Shown: piece after piece, positions 17,459-25,996 of the stretch | How the letters are laid out: every line of letters starts with the position of its first letter | Position numbering within the stretch: the first letter of the stretch is position 1 | From: an uncultured Enterobacteriaceae bacterium | GTDB lineage: Bacteria > Pseudomonadota > Gammaproteobacteria > Enterobacterales > Enterobacteriaceae | Length of the DNA stretch: 63,059 nt | Assembly (NCBI GenBank): GCA_947631255.1 | Contig: CANRKT010000013.1 | Location: 1 to 63,059, forward strand | Direction of reading: 5' to 3' | The notes under the pieces: model-generated | Database searches by the model: none | What the model was told of the DNA's origin: nothing | What the model saw: only the letters and a program-made list of their open reading frames with translations | Made by a program: the position numbers and the translations under genes

Positions 17459-19690
17459 ATGCCACATGATGAGATAAATCCTACTGAAGGTGAGTTTGTA
17501 GGAAAGGAAACCACACAAGAGCCAGCGGTGAATGTCACACATATCACGAACAATGTAGTAATCCAGCAGATGGACGTTTACACGGAGAAGCTTGCCCAGC
17601 CGAGCGGAACTACTGTTGATGAGGCTTCTATGCTCAGCATTGACGATGAGTTATCTCAGCATGCCAGCATGGATCTTGATGCCCGTCTGAATCGTTACTT
17701 TAAGGGTAAAGTTGTCCGTAAGGATTTGACCAAACAGCTAAAAGAAGGGGCTAATGTCCCTGTCTATGTACTGGAATATCTGCTCGGTATGTACTGTGCT
17801 TCAGACGATGATGAAGTGGTACGCGAAGGTCTGGAAAACGTCAAAAAAATCCTCGCTGAGAACTATGTTCGCCCGGATGAGGCTGAGAAAGTAAAATCTC
17901 TGATTCGTGAGCGTGGTAGCTTTAAAGTGATCGATAAGATCGGGGTAAAGCTCAACCAGAAGAAAGATGTATACGAGGCTCAGCTTTCGAACCTAGGTAT
18001 CAAAGATGCCGTGATCCCCGCCAACATTGTTAAAGCTAACGAAAAGCTGCTCACTGGTGGGATCTGGTGCATCGTTACCCTTAACTATTTTTATGAAGAG
18101 GGGCAAAGAATTTCGCCCTTCTCAATTTTCAATCTTAAACCGATCCAGATGCCCTCCATGGATATGGAAGAGCTTTTTGCTGCCCGGGCTAATTTCTCAA
18201 CAGACCAATGGTTGGATACCTTGATCCGCTCTATCGGCATGGAGCCAACCAATCTGAAACAACGGGTGAAATGGCACCTGTTAACGCGGATGATCCCGTT
18301 TGTTGAGAACAACTATAACGTCTGTGAGCTCGGACCACGTGGTACAGGTAAAAGCCACGTCTATAAAGAGTGTTCTCCTAATTCATTGCTGGTCTCTGGT
18401 GGCCAGACGACTGTCGCTAATCTATTTTACAATATGAGTTCTCGGCAGGTTGGTCTGGTGGGCATGTGGGATGTGGTAGCTTTTGACGAAGTAGCTGGCA
18501 TAACCTTCAAAGATAAAGATGGCGTCCAGATCATGAAGGACTACATGGCGTCGGGTTCTTTTTCTCGTGGGCGTGATTCGATCGAGGCCAAAGCATCTAT
18601 GGTGTTTGTCGGTAACATCAATCAAAGTGTAGAAATGTTAGTCAAAACAAGCCACCTGCTGGCACCTTTTCCGGAAGCGATGATCGATACCGCCTTCTTT
18701 GATCGTTTCCATGCCTATATCCCAGGCTGGGATATTCCTAAGATGCGACCTGAGTTTTTTACCAATAGCTACGGTTTGATCACCGACTATCTAGCCGAAT
18801 ATATGCGAGAAATGCGTAAACATAGCTTCTCTGATGCTATCGACCGCTTCTTTAAATTCGGGAATAACCTCAACCAGCGTGATGTGATCGCAGTACGTCG
18901 GACCGTGTCAGGCTTACTTAAATTGCTTTATCCTCATGGTGTATTTGGTAAAGAGGAAGTACGACCTTGTCTAACTTATGCATTGGAGTTACGTCGGCGA
19001 ATCAAAGAGCAGTTGAAAAAACTAGGTGGTATGGAGTTTTTCGATGTGCATTTCAGCTATCTCGACAACGAAACTCTGGAAGAGTTTTTCGTCAATGTAC
19101 CTGAGCAAGGCGGAAGCCAGCTAATCCCTGAAGGGTTGGGTAAACCTGGGGTTGTACACATGGTTACCCAAGGAGCTACTGGCCAGTTAGGCTTGTATCG
19201 CTTCGAAACTCAAATGACACCAGGTAACGGTAAGCATTCCACTTCAGGATTAGGCTCTAATACTCCAGCAAAAGAGGCTATCCGTGTAGGTTTCGATTAC
19301 TTTAAAGGTAACCTCAATCGCATCAGTGCGTCAGCGAAGTTTTCTGATCATGAATATCACTTGCATGTTGTTGAGCTACATAATACAGGGCCAAGCACAA
19401 AATCATCGCTTGCAGCATTGATAGCATTCTGTTCAATTTTGATCAACCGACCGATTCAAGAACAGATGGTTATTCTGGGTGAGATGACTTTAGGCGGTGT
19501 CGTCAATCCAGTTCAAGATCTTGCAGGTAGCCTTCAGTTAGCCATGGACAGTGGTGCAAAACGTATTTTGTTGCCTATGGCTTCAGCCTCAGATATTCCA
19601 ACTGTTCCAGCTGAGTTATTCTCAAAATTCCAGATCAGCTTTTATGCAGATCCTGTTGATGCAGTGTTTAAGGCTCTTGGGGTGAATTAA
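17459..19690 (+). CDS. brxL: BREX protein BrxL (AAA+ ATPase with Lon-like C-terminal domain)
   Basis: A 743-residue protein of the BrxL family, which closes type I BREX loci. The Walker A motif GPRGTGKSHVYKE is at about residues 291-303 and a Walker B-like VVAFDEVAG near 338-346. The last 180 residues resemble the Lon protease domain (GPSTKSSLAAL, then GEMTLGGVVNPVQDL), but the usual catalytic lysine position in GGLKEK is not conserved, so proteolysis is doubtful. BrxL is known as a DNA-binding AAA+ oligomer. The chosen ATG has GGGAG 10 bases ahead. An N-terminal extension of about 65 residues precedes the usual family start (LDARLNRYFKGKVVRKDLT); a start at ATG 17630 would give a normal-length protein. 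Confidence 0.93.
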   Translation: MPHDEINPTEGEFVGKETTQEPAVNVTHITNNVVIQQMDVYTEKLAQPSGTTVDEASMLSIDDELSQHASMDLDARLNRYFKGKVVRKDLTKQLKEGANVPVYVLEYLLGMYCASDDDEVVREGLENVKKILAENYVRPDEAEKVKSLIRERGSFKVIDKIGVKLNQKKDVYEAQLSNLGIKDAVIPANIVKANEKLLTGGIWCIVTLNYFYEEGQRISPFSIFNLKPIQMPSMDMEELFAARANFSTDQWLDTLIRSIGMEPTNLKQRVKWHLLTRMIPFVENNYNVCELGPRGTGKSHVYKECSPNSLLVSGGQTTVANLFYNMSSRQVGLVGMWDVVAFDEVAGITFKDKDGVQIMKDYMASGSFSRGRDSIEAKASMVFVGNINQSVEMLVKTSHLLAPFPEAMIDTAFFDRFHAYIPGWDIPKMRPEFFTNSYGLITDYLAEYMREMRKHSFSDAIDRFFKFGNNLNQRDVIAVRRTVSGLLKLLYPHGVFGKEEVRPCLTYALELRRRIKEQLKKLGGMEFFDVHFSYLDNETLEEFFVNVPEQGGSQLIPEGLGKPGVVHMVTQGATGQLGLYRFETQMTPGNGKHSTSGLGSNTPAKEAIRVGFDYFKGNLNRISASAKFSDHEYHLHVVELHNTGPSTKSSLAALIAFCSILINRPIQEQMVILGEMTLGGVVNPVQDLAGSLQLAMDSGAKRILLPMASASDIPTVPAELFSKFQISFYADPVDAVFKALGVN

Positions 19691-19701
19691 AAAATATGAT
19701 G

Positions 19702-19721
19702 GAGCACTCTTTCGAGTGCTC
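19702..19721 (+). terminator. Terminator after brxL
   Basis: An 8-base stem GAGCACTC / GAGTGCTC with a TTTC loop, followed by TTTAA, 12 bases after the brxL stop. It probably ends the BREX transcript. Confidence 0.65.
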
Positions 19722-19735
19722 TTTAATGAGCTCAA

Positions 19736-20020
19736 TTAATCAAATGTATATTCGCAGTTCACACATTCATAGCGATCAAACACCACCCCATCTAAAGTAG
19801 CCCCCGTTACCGCTCCAGCAGCGGCTCCTGCCACAAAGCGCCCAAATAATGCTCCTACCGCAGCACCAGCAATAGTCCCAACAACAGGAATAGCTGAGCC
19901 TATAGCCGCCCCGCTTAATGCACCTGATACACCACCAGCAACAGCACCGCCCTTTTTACCAATATGCCGTTCACGAATACGGGTTGAATCACATACAGGG
20001 CAACGAACGTAATTTTCCAT
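19736..20020 (-). CDS. Small zinc-ribbon protein with central glycine zipper
   Basis: A 94-residue protein. It begins with CPVCDST (two cysteines, residues 8-11) and ends with CVNCEYTF (near 87-90), so the two Cys-x2-Cys knuckles needed for one zinc ribbon lie at the two ends. Between them is a Gly/Ala-rich segment (about 24-75) of repeated GxxxG-type pairs, a glycine zipper that could cross a membrane twice as a hairpin. It lies between brxL (convergent) and the integrase, and the integrase terminator stands upstream. I do not know a function. Island passenger or a small membrane-active stress protein are both possible. Codon use looks normal and the start is preceded by AAAGGAAATC. Confidence 0.7.
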   Translation of the reverse strand: MENYVRCPVCDSTRIRERHIGKKGGAVAGGVSGALSGAAIGSAIPVVGTIAGAAVGALFGRFVAGAAAGAVTGATLDGVVFDRYECVNCEYTFD

Positions 20021-20052
20021 GATGATTTCCTTTTAGATTAATTAAAAAGTAA

Positions 20053-20083
20053 AAAGCCTCTGTCCATAAAGGACAGAGGCTTT
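20053..20083 (-). terminator. Terminator of the integrase gene
   Basis: A 13-base stem (AAAGCCTCTGTCC / GGACAGAGGCTTT) with a 5-base loop. Read on the minus strand it is followed by a T-rich tract, so it is a standard Rho-independent terminator just downstream of the integrase. Confidence 0.85.
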
Positions 20084-20136
20084 CAGTGATATAAGTTTAT
20101 TGAATAAGGCGTATTACGATAAAGCTTTAATGATGA

Positions 20137-21402
20137 TTATTTAAAGGGATTATTCACTTTCGCATAATCAAAAGGTGAGATGGTTTTTTCTCTATTTACA
20201 TCAAGAAAATCAGCCCACCATTGCAGCATCAGTTTGCGTTCATCAAGATGTTCAGCTTTATGAATATAAGCAGCACGTACAGAGTTACGTTCCATATGGC
20301 TCATCTGGCGCTCCACCGCATCCTTCGACCATATCCCTGACTCAATTAATGAACTACAGGCCATTGTGCGGAAGCCATGGCCGCAAACCTCAACTTTAGT
20401 GTCATAGCCCATCACCCGTAGTGCACTGTTTACCGTGTTCTCGCTCATCGGCTTACGCGGATCGTGATCACCAATAAAGATGAGTTCATGTTCACCACAG
20501 AACTGTTTTATCTGCTTCAGGATAGCAAGCGCCTGCTTTGAAAGCGGCACCAGATGCGGTGTTCGCATCTTTGAACCTCGATGAGAATGCTTCACGCCGG
20601 GAATAGGCTCTCGCTCAGGCGGGATGGTCCACATTGACGTTTCAAAATTGATCTCAGACCAACGGGCAAAACGCAATTCACTGGATCGAATAAAGATAAG
20701 TAGAGTGAGTTCGGTTGCCCAACGGGTTAGAGGCCTACCGGTATAGCCGTCTATTTTCCCAAGTAAATCAGAAATACGCTTTAATTCCAGAGCGGGACGA
20801 TGCTGTCGGTTCCCAGATGCGATAGCTCCAGCAATTTCTTGCGCGGGGTTATAGTCGATTAAACCGCTCTGCACCGCAAAGCGCATAATGGCTGTAGTAC
20901 GTTGTTGCAATCGCGCAGCCACTTCAAGACGCCCAGACATCTCTACGGCTTTAATCGGAACTAGCAGATCACGGGTCTTAAGCTCTGCGATATTGCGCTT
21001 ACCAATAGCTGCAAACAGATTATCCTCCAGGCTCTTTAATACCCGAGCACTGTGAGATTCAGACCACTTCTGATTACTGGTGTGCCAGTCTCTGGCAACC
21101 ATCTCAAACGTTATCGCTTCTTGTTCTTGCTCGACCTTAACGGCTTTCTTGGTTTCGCTGGGATCCGCGCCGTTAGCTAGCTGCTTACGGGCTTCATCCC
21201 GCCGAGCTCTGGCATCTGCCAGCGAAACTTCAGGGTATTTACCCAAAGCCAGCATCTTCTCTTTACCGCCAAAGCGATAACGAAACCGCCAGTATTTGGA
21301 GCCGTTAGGGTGAACCAGTAATACCATGCCGTCGCCGTCAGTTAGCTTATAGGCTTTCTCTTCGGGCTTGGCAGTACGCACTTTCACATCACTCAAGGCC
21401 AT
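20137..21402 (-). CDS. P4-type tyrosine integrase of the genomic island
   Basis: A 421-residue tyrosine recombinase. The N-terminus (MALSDVKVRTAKPEEKAYKL) and DGDGMVLLVHPNGSKYWRF are the DUF4102 arm-binding domain of P4-like island integrases. The catalytic core shows RSSELRFARWSEI, an HGFR box (His-x-x-Arg) near residue 340 and the nucleophile tyrosine in AAYIHKAEH near 379. I prefer ATG 21402, with AAAGGA about 8 bases upstream, over the longer frame that opens at 21438. It sits next to the 3' end of tRNA-Leu and is transcribed away from it, the usual arrangement. It would catalyse integration and, with an AlpA/Xis-type partner, excision of the island. Confidence 0.95.
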   Translation of the reverse strand: MALSDVKVRTAKPEEKAYKLTDGDGMVLLVHPNGSKYWRFRYRFGGKEKMLALGKYPEVSLADARARRDEARKQLANGADPSETKKAVKVEQEQEAITFEMVARDWHTSNQKWSESHSARVLKSLEDNLFAAIGKRNIAELKTRDLLVPIKAVEMSGRLEVAARLQQRTTAIMRFAVQSGLIDYNPAQEIAGAIASGNRQHRPALELKRISDLLGKIDGYTGRPLTRWATELTLLIFIRSSELRFARWSEINFETSMWTIPPEREPIPGVKHSHRGSKMRTPHLVPLSKQALAILKQIKQFCGEHELIFIGDHDPRKPMSENTVNSALRVMGYDTKVEVCGHGFRTMACSSLIESGIWSKDAVERQMSHMERNSVRAAYIHKAEHLDERKLMLQWWADFLDVNREKTISPFDYAKVNNPFK

Positions 21403-21562
21403 GATAACTATCCTTTCTGGAGTTCTGTGTGGGTACAAACATTATCGAACCGAGATATACCCGCATTTGTACCCACATCAGTAAGTTGATGTAGATTGAA
21501 TCAGGTTGACTTAGGTTGAGTGAAAAAGCGAGGAAAGCCTTGCGGATACTGGATTTCAGACA

Positions 21563-21587
21563 TAAAAAAAGACCTCAGTTGAGGTCT
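21563..21587 (-). terminator. Terminator downstream of tRNA-Leu
   Basis: AGACCTCAACTGAGGTCT followed by a run of T on the minus strand (21563-21570 reads as A on the plus strand). It lies 14 bases beyond the tRNA 3' end and probably ends leuX transcription. Confidence 0.8.
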
Positions 21588-21600
21588 ATTTACGTACTGT

Positions 21601-21620
21601 TGGTGCCGAAGGCCGGACTC
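21601..21620. other. Probable island attachment site (3' end of tRNA-Leu)
   Basis: The 3' end of the tRNA gene (acceptor stem, T-arm) borders the integrase-side end of the island. P4-type integrases recombine in such tRNA 3' ends. The exact core cannot be set because the partner repeat at the other island end is outside the window. Confidence 0.45.
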
Positions 21621-21685
21621 GAACCGGCACATCTTTCGATGGTTGATTTTGAATCAACTGCGTCTACCGATTTCGCCACTTCGGC
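21601..21685 (-). tRNA. leuX: tRNA-Leu(CAA)
   Basis: On the minus strand the gene begins GCCGAAGUGGCGAAAUCGG and ends with encoded CCA (TGG at 21601-21603). The acceptor stem GCCGAAG/CUUCGGC pairs, the anticodon stem-loop has UUCAAAA (anticodon CAA), a long variable arm typical of class II tRNA-Leu is present, and the T-arm has GGUUCGAGUCC. At 85 bases it matches E. coli leuX, a well-known island insertion site that is also next to ahr (yjgB) there. The reverse-strand 5' end faces the ahr remnant. Confidence 0.97.
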
Positions 21686-21871
21686 ACGAAGGGGTACGCG
21701 GATAACGGGGGGAATTATACCTGTGATGAGCGGTGTTGCAAGTGGCATGGTGAGTATGTCGTGTTAAGTGGGTAAATTTTCAGCGAATAGCCTTATATTG
21801 TATTCTTATAAGGCTATAGCCCCCTTTGTTCCCCTGATTTAGCCGGGTCATGTTCTACACTGGCAAGTGAG

Positions 21872-22819
21872 TTGCTACCTCAGGATGTTGAAGTCCGGGT
21901 GGAGTATTGCGGGATTTGTCATTCTGATTTGTCGATGATTGATAATGAGTGGGGTTTCTCACTATATCCGCTGGTCGCCGGGCATGAGGTGATTGGTCGG
22001 GTGCATGCTTTGGGTTCTGAAGCCCAGAGTAAAGGGCTGAAAGTGGGTCAACGGGTCGGAATTGGCTGGACTGCACGGAGTTGTGGGCACTGTGATGCCT
22101 GTATCAGCGGCAATCAGGTGAATTGTCAGAATGGCAGTGTCCCCACCATTCTTAATAAAGGTGGATTCGCTGATAAAATCCGCGCTGACTGGCAGTGGGT
22201 CATTCCTTTACCGGAAAGCATTGATGCCGCTTCGGCCGGGCCGTTACTGTGCGGTGGCATTACCGTATTTAAACCCTTGCTGATGCACAATATCACCGCC
22301 ACCAGCCGGGTTGGGGTGATTGGTATCGGTGGTTTGGGCCATATTGCTATTAAACTGCTGCATGCGATGGGCTGTGAAGTCACGGCTTTTAGCTCCAACC
22401 CAGACAAAGAGCAAGAAGTGCTGGCGATGGGTGCCGATCGAGTGGTCAATAGCCGCTCCCCTGAAGCATTAACCGCTCTGGCGGGTCAGTTCGATTTGAT
22501 TATTAATACCGTTAATGTCAGCCTGGAGTGGCTACCCTACTTCAATGCCCTGGCCTGGGGGGGAAATTTCCATACCGTCGGTGCGGTGCTGACCCCGATA
22601 GCAGTGCCGGCTTTCTCGCTGATTGCCGGGGACAGAAGTGTATCGGGTTCAGCAACCGGCTCGCCACATGAACTACGGGCATTAATGAAATTTACCGGAA
22701 GAACCCAAATTGCCCCACAAGTTGAGTTCTATCCGATGTCGAAAATCAATGAGGCACTGCAACATGTGCGTGACGGTAAAGCGCGTTACCGCGTCGTATT
22801 AGAAGCAGATTTTACCTAA
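21872..22819 (+). pseudogene. ahr: NAD(P)-dependent alcohol dehydrogenase Ahr (YjgB), 5'-truncated
   Basis: From residue 1 here (TTG 21872; [20 protein letters not shown]) to the end the protein matches E. coli Ahr, a zinc-dependent medium-chain aldehyde reductase/alcohol dehydrogenase. The catalytic zinc region CGICHSD and GHE, the structural zinc cysteines ([15 protein letters not shown]) and the nucleotide-binding GIGGLGHIA are intact. The family has about 24 more residues at the N-terminus; these are not found in any frame upstream. The frame is open back to 21812 but has no ATG or GTG, only TTG 21872 or weaker codons, and no clear ribosome site. I take it as a gene that lost its start, though a shortened protein could still be made. 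Confidence 0.8.
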
Positions 22820-22826
22820 GAACCTG

Positions 22827-22860
22827 TCCGCTTAATGCCAGTTTATCGGCATTAAGCGGA
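22827..22860. terminator. Bidirectional terminator between ahr and dhaK
   Basis: A 13-base perfect stem (TCCGCTTAATGCC / GGCATTAAGCGGA) with an 8-base loop in the gap between two convergent genes. Confidence 0.75.
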
Positions 22861-22876
22861 TCCCACTCATATCTGA

Positions 22877-24517
22877 TTATTTTGCAAGATCAGCAAATAC
22901 CCCAGCCACTGCTGCTGCACCCGGATCAACCACCCCGTCCAGATTTTTACTGTTCACATAAGATGAACGGCCTGCCCCGGCTTTTTTCATGCTGGCGGTG
23001 GCTTGCGCTCCTTTTTCAGCCGCCTCAGCAGCGGCACTAAGCGAGCCGGTTTTCAGTGCTTCTAGCGCTGGTTGCAGGGCATCAATCATAGTGCGGTCGC
23101 CAGGCTGCGCTCCGCCGTAGTGTTTCATCTGTTCCAGACCTGCCAGCAGAGCGTCAGCTATCGGCGCTTTATCTCTGACTTTTTGTCCCGCAGCGGTAAA
23201 AAATATCGACATTAATACGCCGCTGGAGCCCCCCATCACCGTCGCCAGGCGTTCACCAATCCGTTCCAGTAGCGCCGCGGTATCATTTAATGGCAACTGG
23301 CCCTGATGGCTCAGACTGGCAATATCACGCGCCCCTTCAGCAAAAGTTGAACCGGTATCACCGTCTCCTACTTTGGCATCCAGTTCATTCAGATAAGCTT
23401 CATTGCTCATCAGACTCTGAGTGACGGAAGCAACCCAGGCTTTAACCTGTGCATTTTCAGAAGGTGTGACGGTCACTTCATCATGGATCAGCGTGACTTT
23501 TTTGCTTGTTATCGGCTGATATTTTACCAGCGGTTGCCAGCCTGCGGTTTCAACTTCGGAGGATAAAGCGGTGATAAATTCTGGGGTAAGTTTAATCGCT
23601 GAGAGTGAAAAACCTTTCATATCCAGAGCCGTGACCAAGTCAGCCGGGCCAATCAGATACTGGATTTGGCCTGCCAGTTCTGACTCAAACAGCGTTTTGG
23701 TCAGTAGAGCCATTTCCAGCGCCGAGACACCACCAAGATTATTAATCAGAATCGCTAATGGAGCCTCATTGCCAGTCGCTTTACGTAACCGCTCTACCAG
23801 CATACCAATCACTTCGACGCTGTTCTGGGTATCGACGGTGATAGCTCCTGGTTCACCATGAATACCTAAACCTAATTCGACTTGCCCGCTTTTAATGCGA
23901 TCTTCTTCACTGTTGTTATCGGGAAGATGGCAGGTTTGCATAGCAGCGCCGATGCTGAAGATAGCAGCACAGGCCTGTTTTGCCGCCTGTAAAACGTCAC
24001 TTAACGGCAGCCCCTGCTCTGCTGCATGGCCGGCAATTTTATGCACCATCACCGTGCCAGCGATACCGCGCGGCTGCTTATTCTCGGGTAGCGCAATATC
24101 GTCGCCGACAATCACCATTTCTACTTTGAGACCGGCTTTTTTAGCTTTTTCTGCCGCCAGCCCGAAGTTAAGCCGATCGCCGGTGTAATTTTTAACAATC
24201 AACAGACAACCCGCAGAGCCTGTTACCGCCATAATGGCATTAAACACCGCATCGACACTGGGCGAGGCAAACAGGTCTCCGCAAACTGCGGCGGTCAGCA
24301 TTCCTTTACCAACAAATCCGGCATGAGCAGGTTCATGGCCGGAGCCGCCACCAGAGATAACGGCAACCTGACTTTTATTCCAGTCGTTACGGGCGACAAT
24401 CCGAATAGCAGGATCAATATCCAGTCGAGTCAGATTATGATGGCGAGAGCTAATAATCATGCCTTCAATGGCATCATTGACGAGCTGTTGACGGTCGTTA
24501 TAGAAGAATCTGGACAT
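22877..24517 (-). CDS. dhaK: ATP-dependent dihydroxyacetone kinase (DhaK-DhaL fusion)
   Basis: A 546-residue single-chain kinase of the Citrobacter freundii DhaK type, which phosphorylates dihydroxyacetone to dihydroxyacetone phosphate using ATP. The N-terminal DhaK domain has GGGSGHEPAHAGFVGKGM near residue 50 and the substrate-binding histidine in LGLGIHGEPGA near 220. The C-terminal DhaL domain has the nucleotide/Mg signature DAKVGDGDTGSTF near 385. ATG 24517 (MSRFFYNDRQQL) is preferred over GTG 24529 by family length. It stands alone, with no DhaM or DhaR beside it, so it is not the PEP-dependent E. coli system. A terminator shared with ahr follows it. Confidence 0.93.
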   Translation of the reverse strand: MSRFFYNDRQQLVNDAIEGMIISSRHHNLTRLDIDPAIRIVARNDWNKSQVAVISGGGSGHEPAHAGFVGKGMLTAAVCGDLFASPSVDAVFNAIMAVTGSAGCLLIVKNYTGDRLNFGLAAEKAKKAGLKVEMVIVGDDIALPENKQPRGIAGTVMVHKIAGHAAEQGLPLSDVLQAAKQACAAIFSIGAAMQTCHLPDNNSEEDRIKSGQVELGLGIHGEPGAITVDTQNSVEVIGMLVERLRKATGNEAPLAILINNLGGVSALEMALLTKTLFESELAGQIQYLIGPADLVTALDMKGFSLSAIKLTPEFITALSSEVETAGWQPLVKYQPITSKKVTLIHDEVTVTPSENAQVKAWVASVTQSLMSNEAYLNELDAKVGDGDTGSTFAEGARDIASLSHQGQLPLNDTAALLERIGERLATVMGGSSGVLMSIFFTAAGQKVRDKAPIADALLAGLEQMKHYGGAQPGDRTMIDALQPALEALKTGSLSAAAEAAEKGAQATASMKKAGAGRSSYVNSKNLDGVVDPGAAAVAGVFADLAK

Positions 24518-24880
24518 AATTTTCCGCACCCTCGGTTTAACAGATAAATACGCTGAACCCTGAGCAATAAATCAACTTGTTTTAAAGCCCACAATAAAAA
24601 AACTATACGCGAAAAATGACATGACTGCCTCAGTAGAGACGGCGGAAAAGGTTCGTTCTGTTATGTTTCCCTTTCACTTCAAACAAGATATAGATGACTC
24701 ATATTGTAGTATTTTTCAGCAGGTCACCGCTGAAGCAGCCAATATACACACCGAGTAAGTGGCCGTGCGGAAGAAAGAAGTGAAGTTACGGAGAGCGCTT
24801 TGAGCCAGGCAGGAATGACGTAATTACTCTATTGAATATACCCGTCATACTTCACGTTGCCTGGGTAGAGATAAAAGCAA
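24518..24880. other. Gene-free stretch upstream of dhaK
   Basis: I see no convincing gene here. Near 24831-24868 is a TATACCCGTCATACTTCACGTTG-like segment resembling the short dispersed repeats scattered in many enterobacterial genomes; another weak one is at 32668-32690. The dhaK promoter should lie in the part next to 24520. Confidence 0.4.
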
Positions 24881-24922
24881 AATTATCACAGAGATAACTA
24901 AAGTGTTATCTCTGTGATAATT
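24881..24922 (-). terminator. Long perfect hairpin after the ABC/monooxygenase operon
   Basis: An 18-base perfect inverted repeat (AATTATCACAGAGATAAC and its complement) around a 6-base loop. On the minus strand it is followed by TTGCTTTTATC, so it can end the operon. Its arm start AATTATCACA recurs at 24944-24953, between the hairpin and the monooxygenase stop. Confidence 0.65.
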
Positions 24923-24970
24923 CGTCCACGTGTTTATGGAGCGAATTATCACATGCTCATTTCAACACGA

Positions 24971-25978
24971 CTAACCCATTCTGGCGGCGATTTCTGCCAG
25001 CATCGCGTACATTTTTGTGCGCATATCAAAAGTGGGTAAGATATCCTGGATGAGGATTTCATCCACACCAGTCTGATCCCTCATTCGGCTTAAGGTCGCA
25101 TAAACCCGCTCTTTATCACCGATGATATACATTGGCCAGTCCGTGGTTTCAGCAGGCCATACCTCTCCGACATGCGCAATGGCCTCATCAACTGTTGGCG
25201 TAGTAGAGGGCATTAATCCCATTTTACGCCGTTGATAGAAGAGATGACGCACAGGCATCGCCATTCGCTCAGCTTCTTCTTGTGTCTCTGCAACAATTAA
25301 TCGGATAGCCAGTAATGCCGTGGGGTGAGTCGCTACCAATGATGTCGATGGCTGAAAATAGCGCTGATATGCATGCAGACTATTGACGGCTTTTTCTGGT
25401 TCGTGAAATGCGCTACAGGCAAGGTTCATCCCCTGCTTTGCGGCATACATGGCACTATTCTCTGATACCGCCATCGCCCAGATATTGGCAGCGACAGGCG
25501 TATCCGCCATGATGGGGATTGTTGAGAATGGATTATCAGATGCAAAATCATTTGCGAGCCAATGTAATAACTCATCGACTGCCTGATAGTGATCATAATC
25601 GGTTGCGGTACGCCGATTAGCTTGCAATGCAAAATCGGGTAAGGGGCCCGAGGCTGAATGACCAATACCAAAATCAACCCGTCCAGGATGAAGGGCGCTG
25701 AGTGTCTTAATAATTTCAGCAATTTTATAAGGGCTATAATTGTTGAGCAAGAAACCGCCAATCCCAACAGAGATTTTTTTGGTTTGATGTAAAATTGCCG
25801 AAACTAAAATTTCGGGGGCAGCGGCGGCTTCATAATGAACGCCATGATGTTCAACCACCCAATAACGAGCAAAGTCCAAAGATTCTGCGTATTGTGCCAA
25901 TTTTATGGCGTTCTGTAACGCTTGTGTCGAATTTGAACCCGCTTCAATAACCAAAGGATCTAGAATAGAAAACTTCAT
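24971..25978 (-). CDS. Luciferase-like flavin monooxygenase (LLM class, MsnO8-type)
   Basis: A 335-residue bacterial-luciferase-like protein that would use reduced flavin and O2. Family features are FSILDPL at the start, YWVVEHHG near residue 45, and GRVDFGIGHSASG near 98. It is the last gene of an operon with an SsuABC/TauABC-like importer; in ssu operons the partner monooxygenase SsuD removes sulfite from alkanesulfonates, but this protein is closer in pattern to YhbW (also in this window, 60672) than to SsuD. ATG 25978 is chosen over TTG 25996, giving an 18-base gap after the binding-protein gene. The substrate is unknown. The operon has a Fur box in front. Confidence 0.85.
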   Translation of the reverse strand: MKFSILDPLVIEAGSNSTQALQNAIKLAQYAESLDFARYWVVEHHGVHYEAAAAPEILVSAILHQTKKISVGIGGFLLNNYSPYKIAEIIKTLSALHPGRVDFGIGHSASGPLPDFALQANRRTATDYDHYQAVDELLHWLANDFASDNPFSTIPIMADTPVAANIWAMAVSENSAMYAAKQGMNLACSAFHEPEKAVNSLHAYQRYFQPSTSLVATHPTALLAIRLIVAETQEEAERMAMPVRHLFYQRRKMGLMPSTTPTVDEAIAHVGEVWPAETTDWPMYIIGDKERVYATLSRMRDQTGVDEILIQDILPTFDMRTKMYAMLAEIAARMG

Positions 25979-25996
25979 ATTATTTACCAGTATCAA

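Noticed and set aside
22126-22449. 107-residue frame antisense to ahr
   Set aside because: Shadow frame of a well-conserved enzyme.
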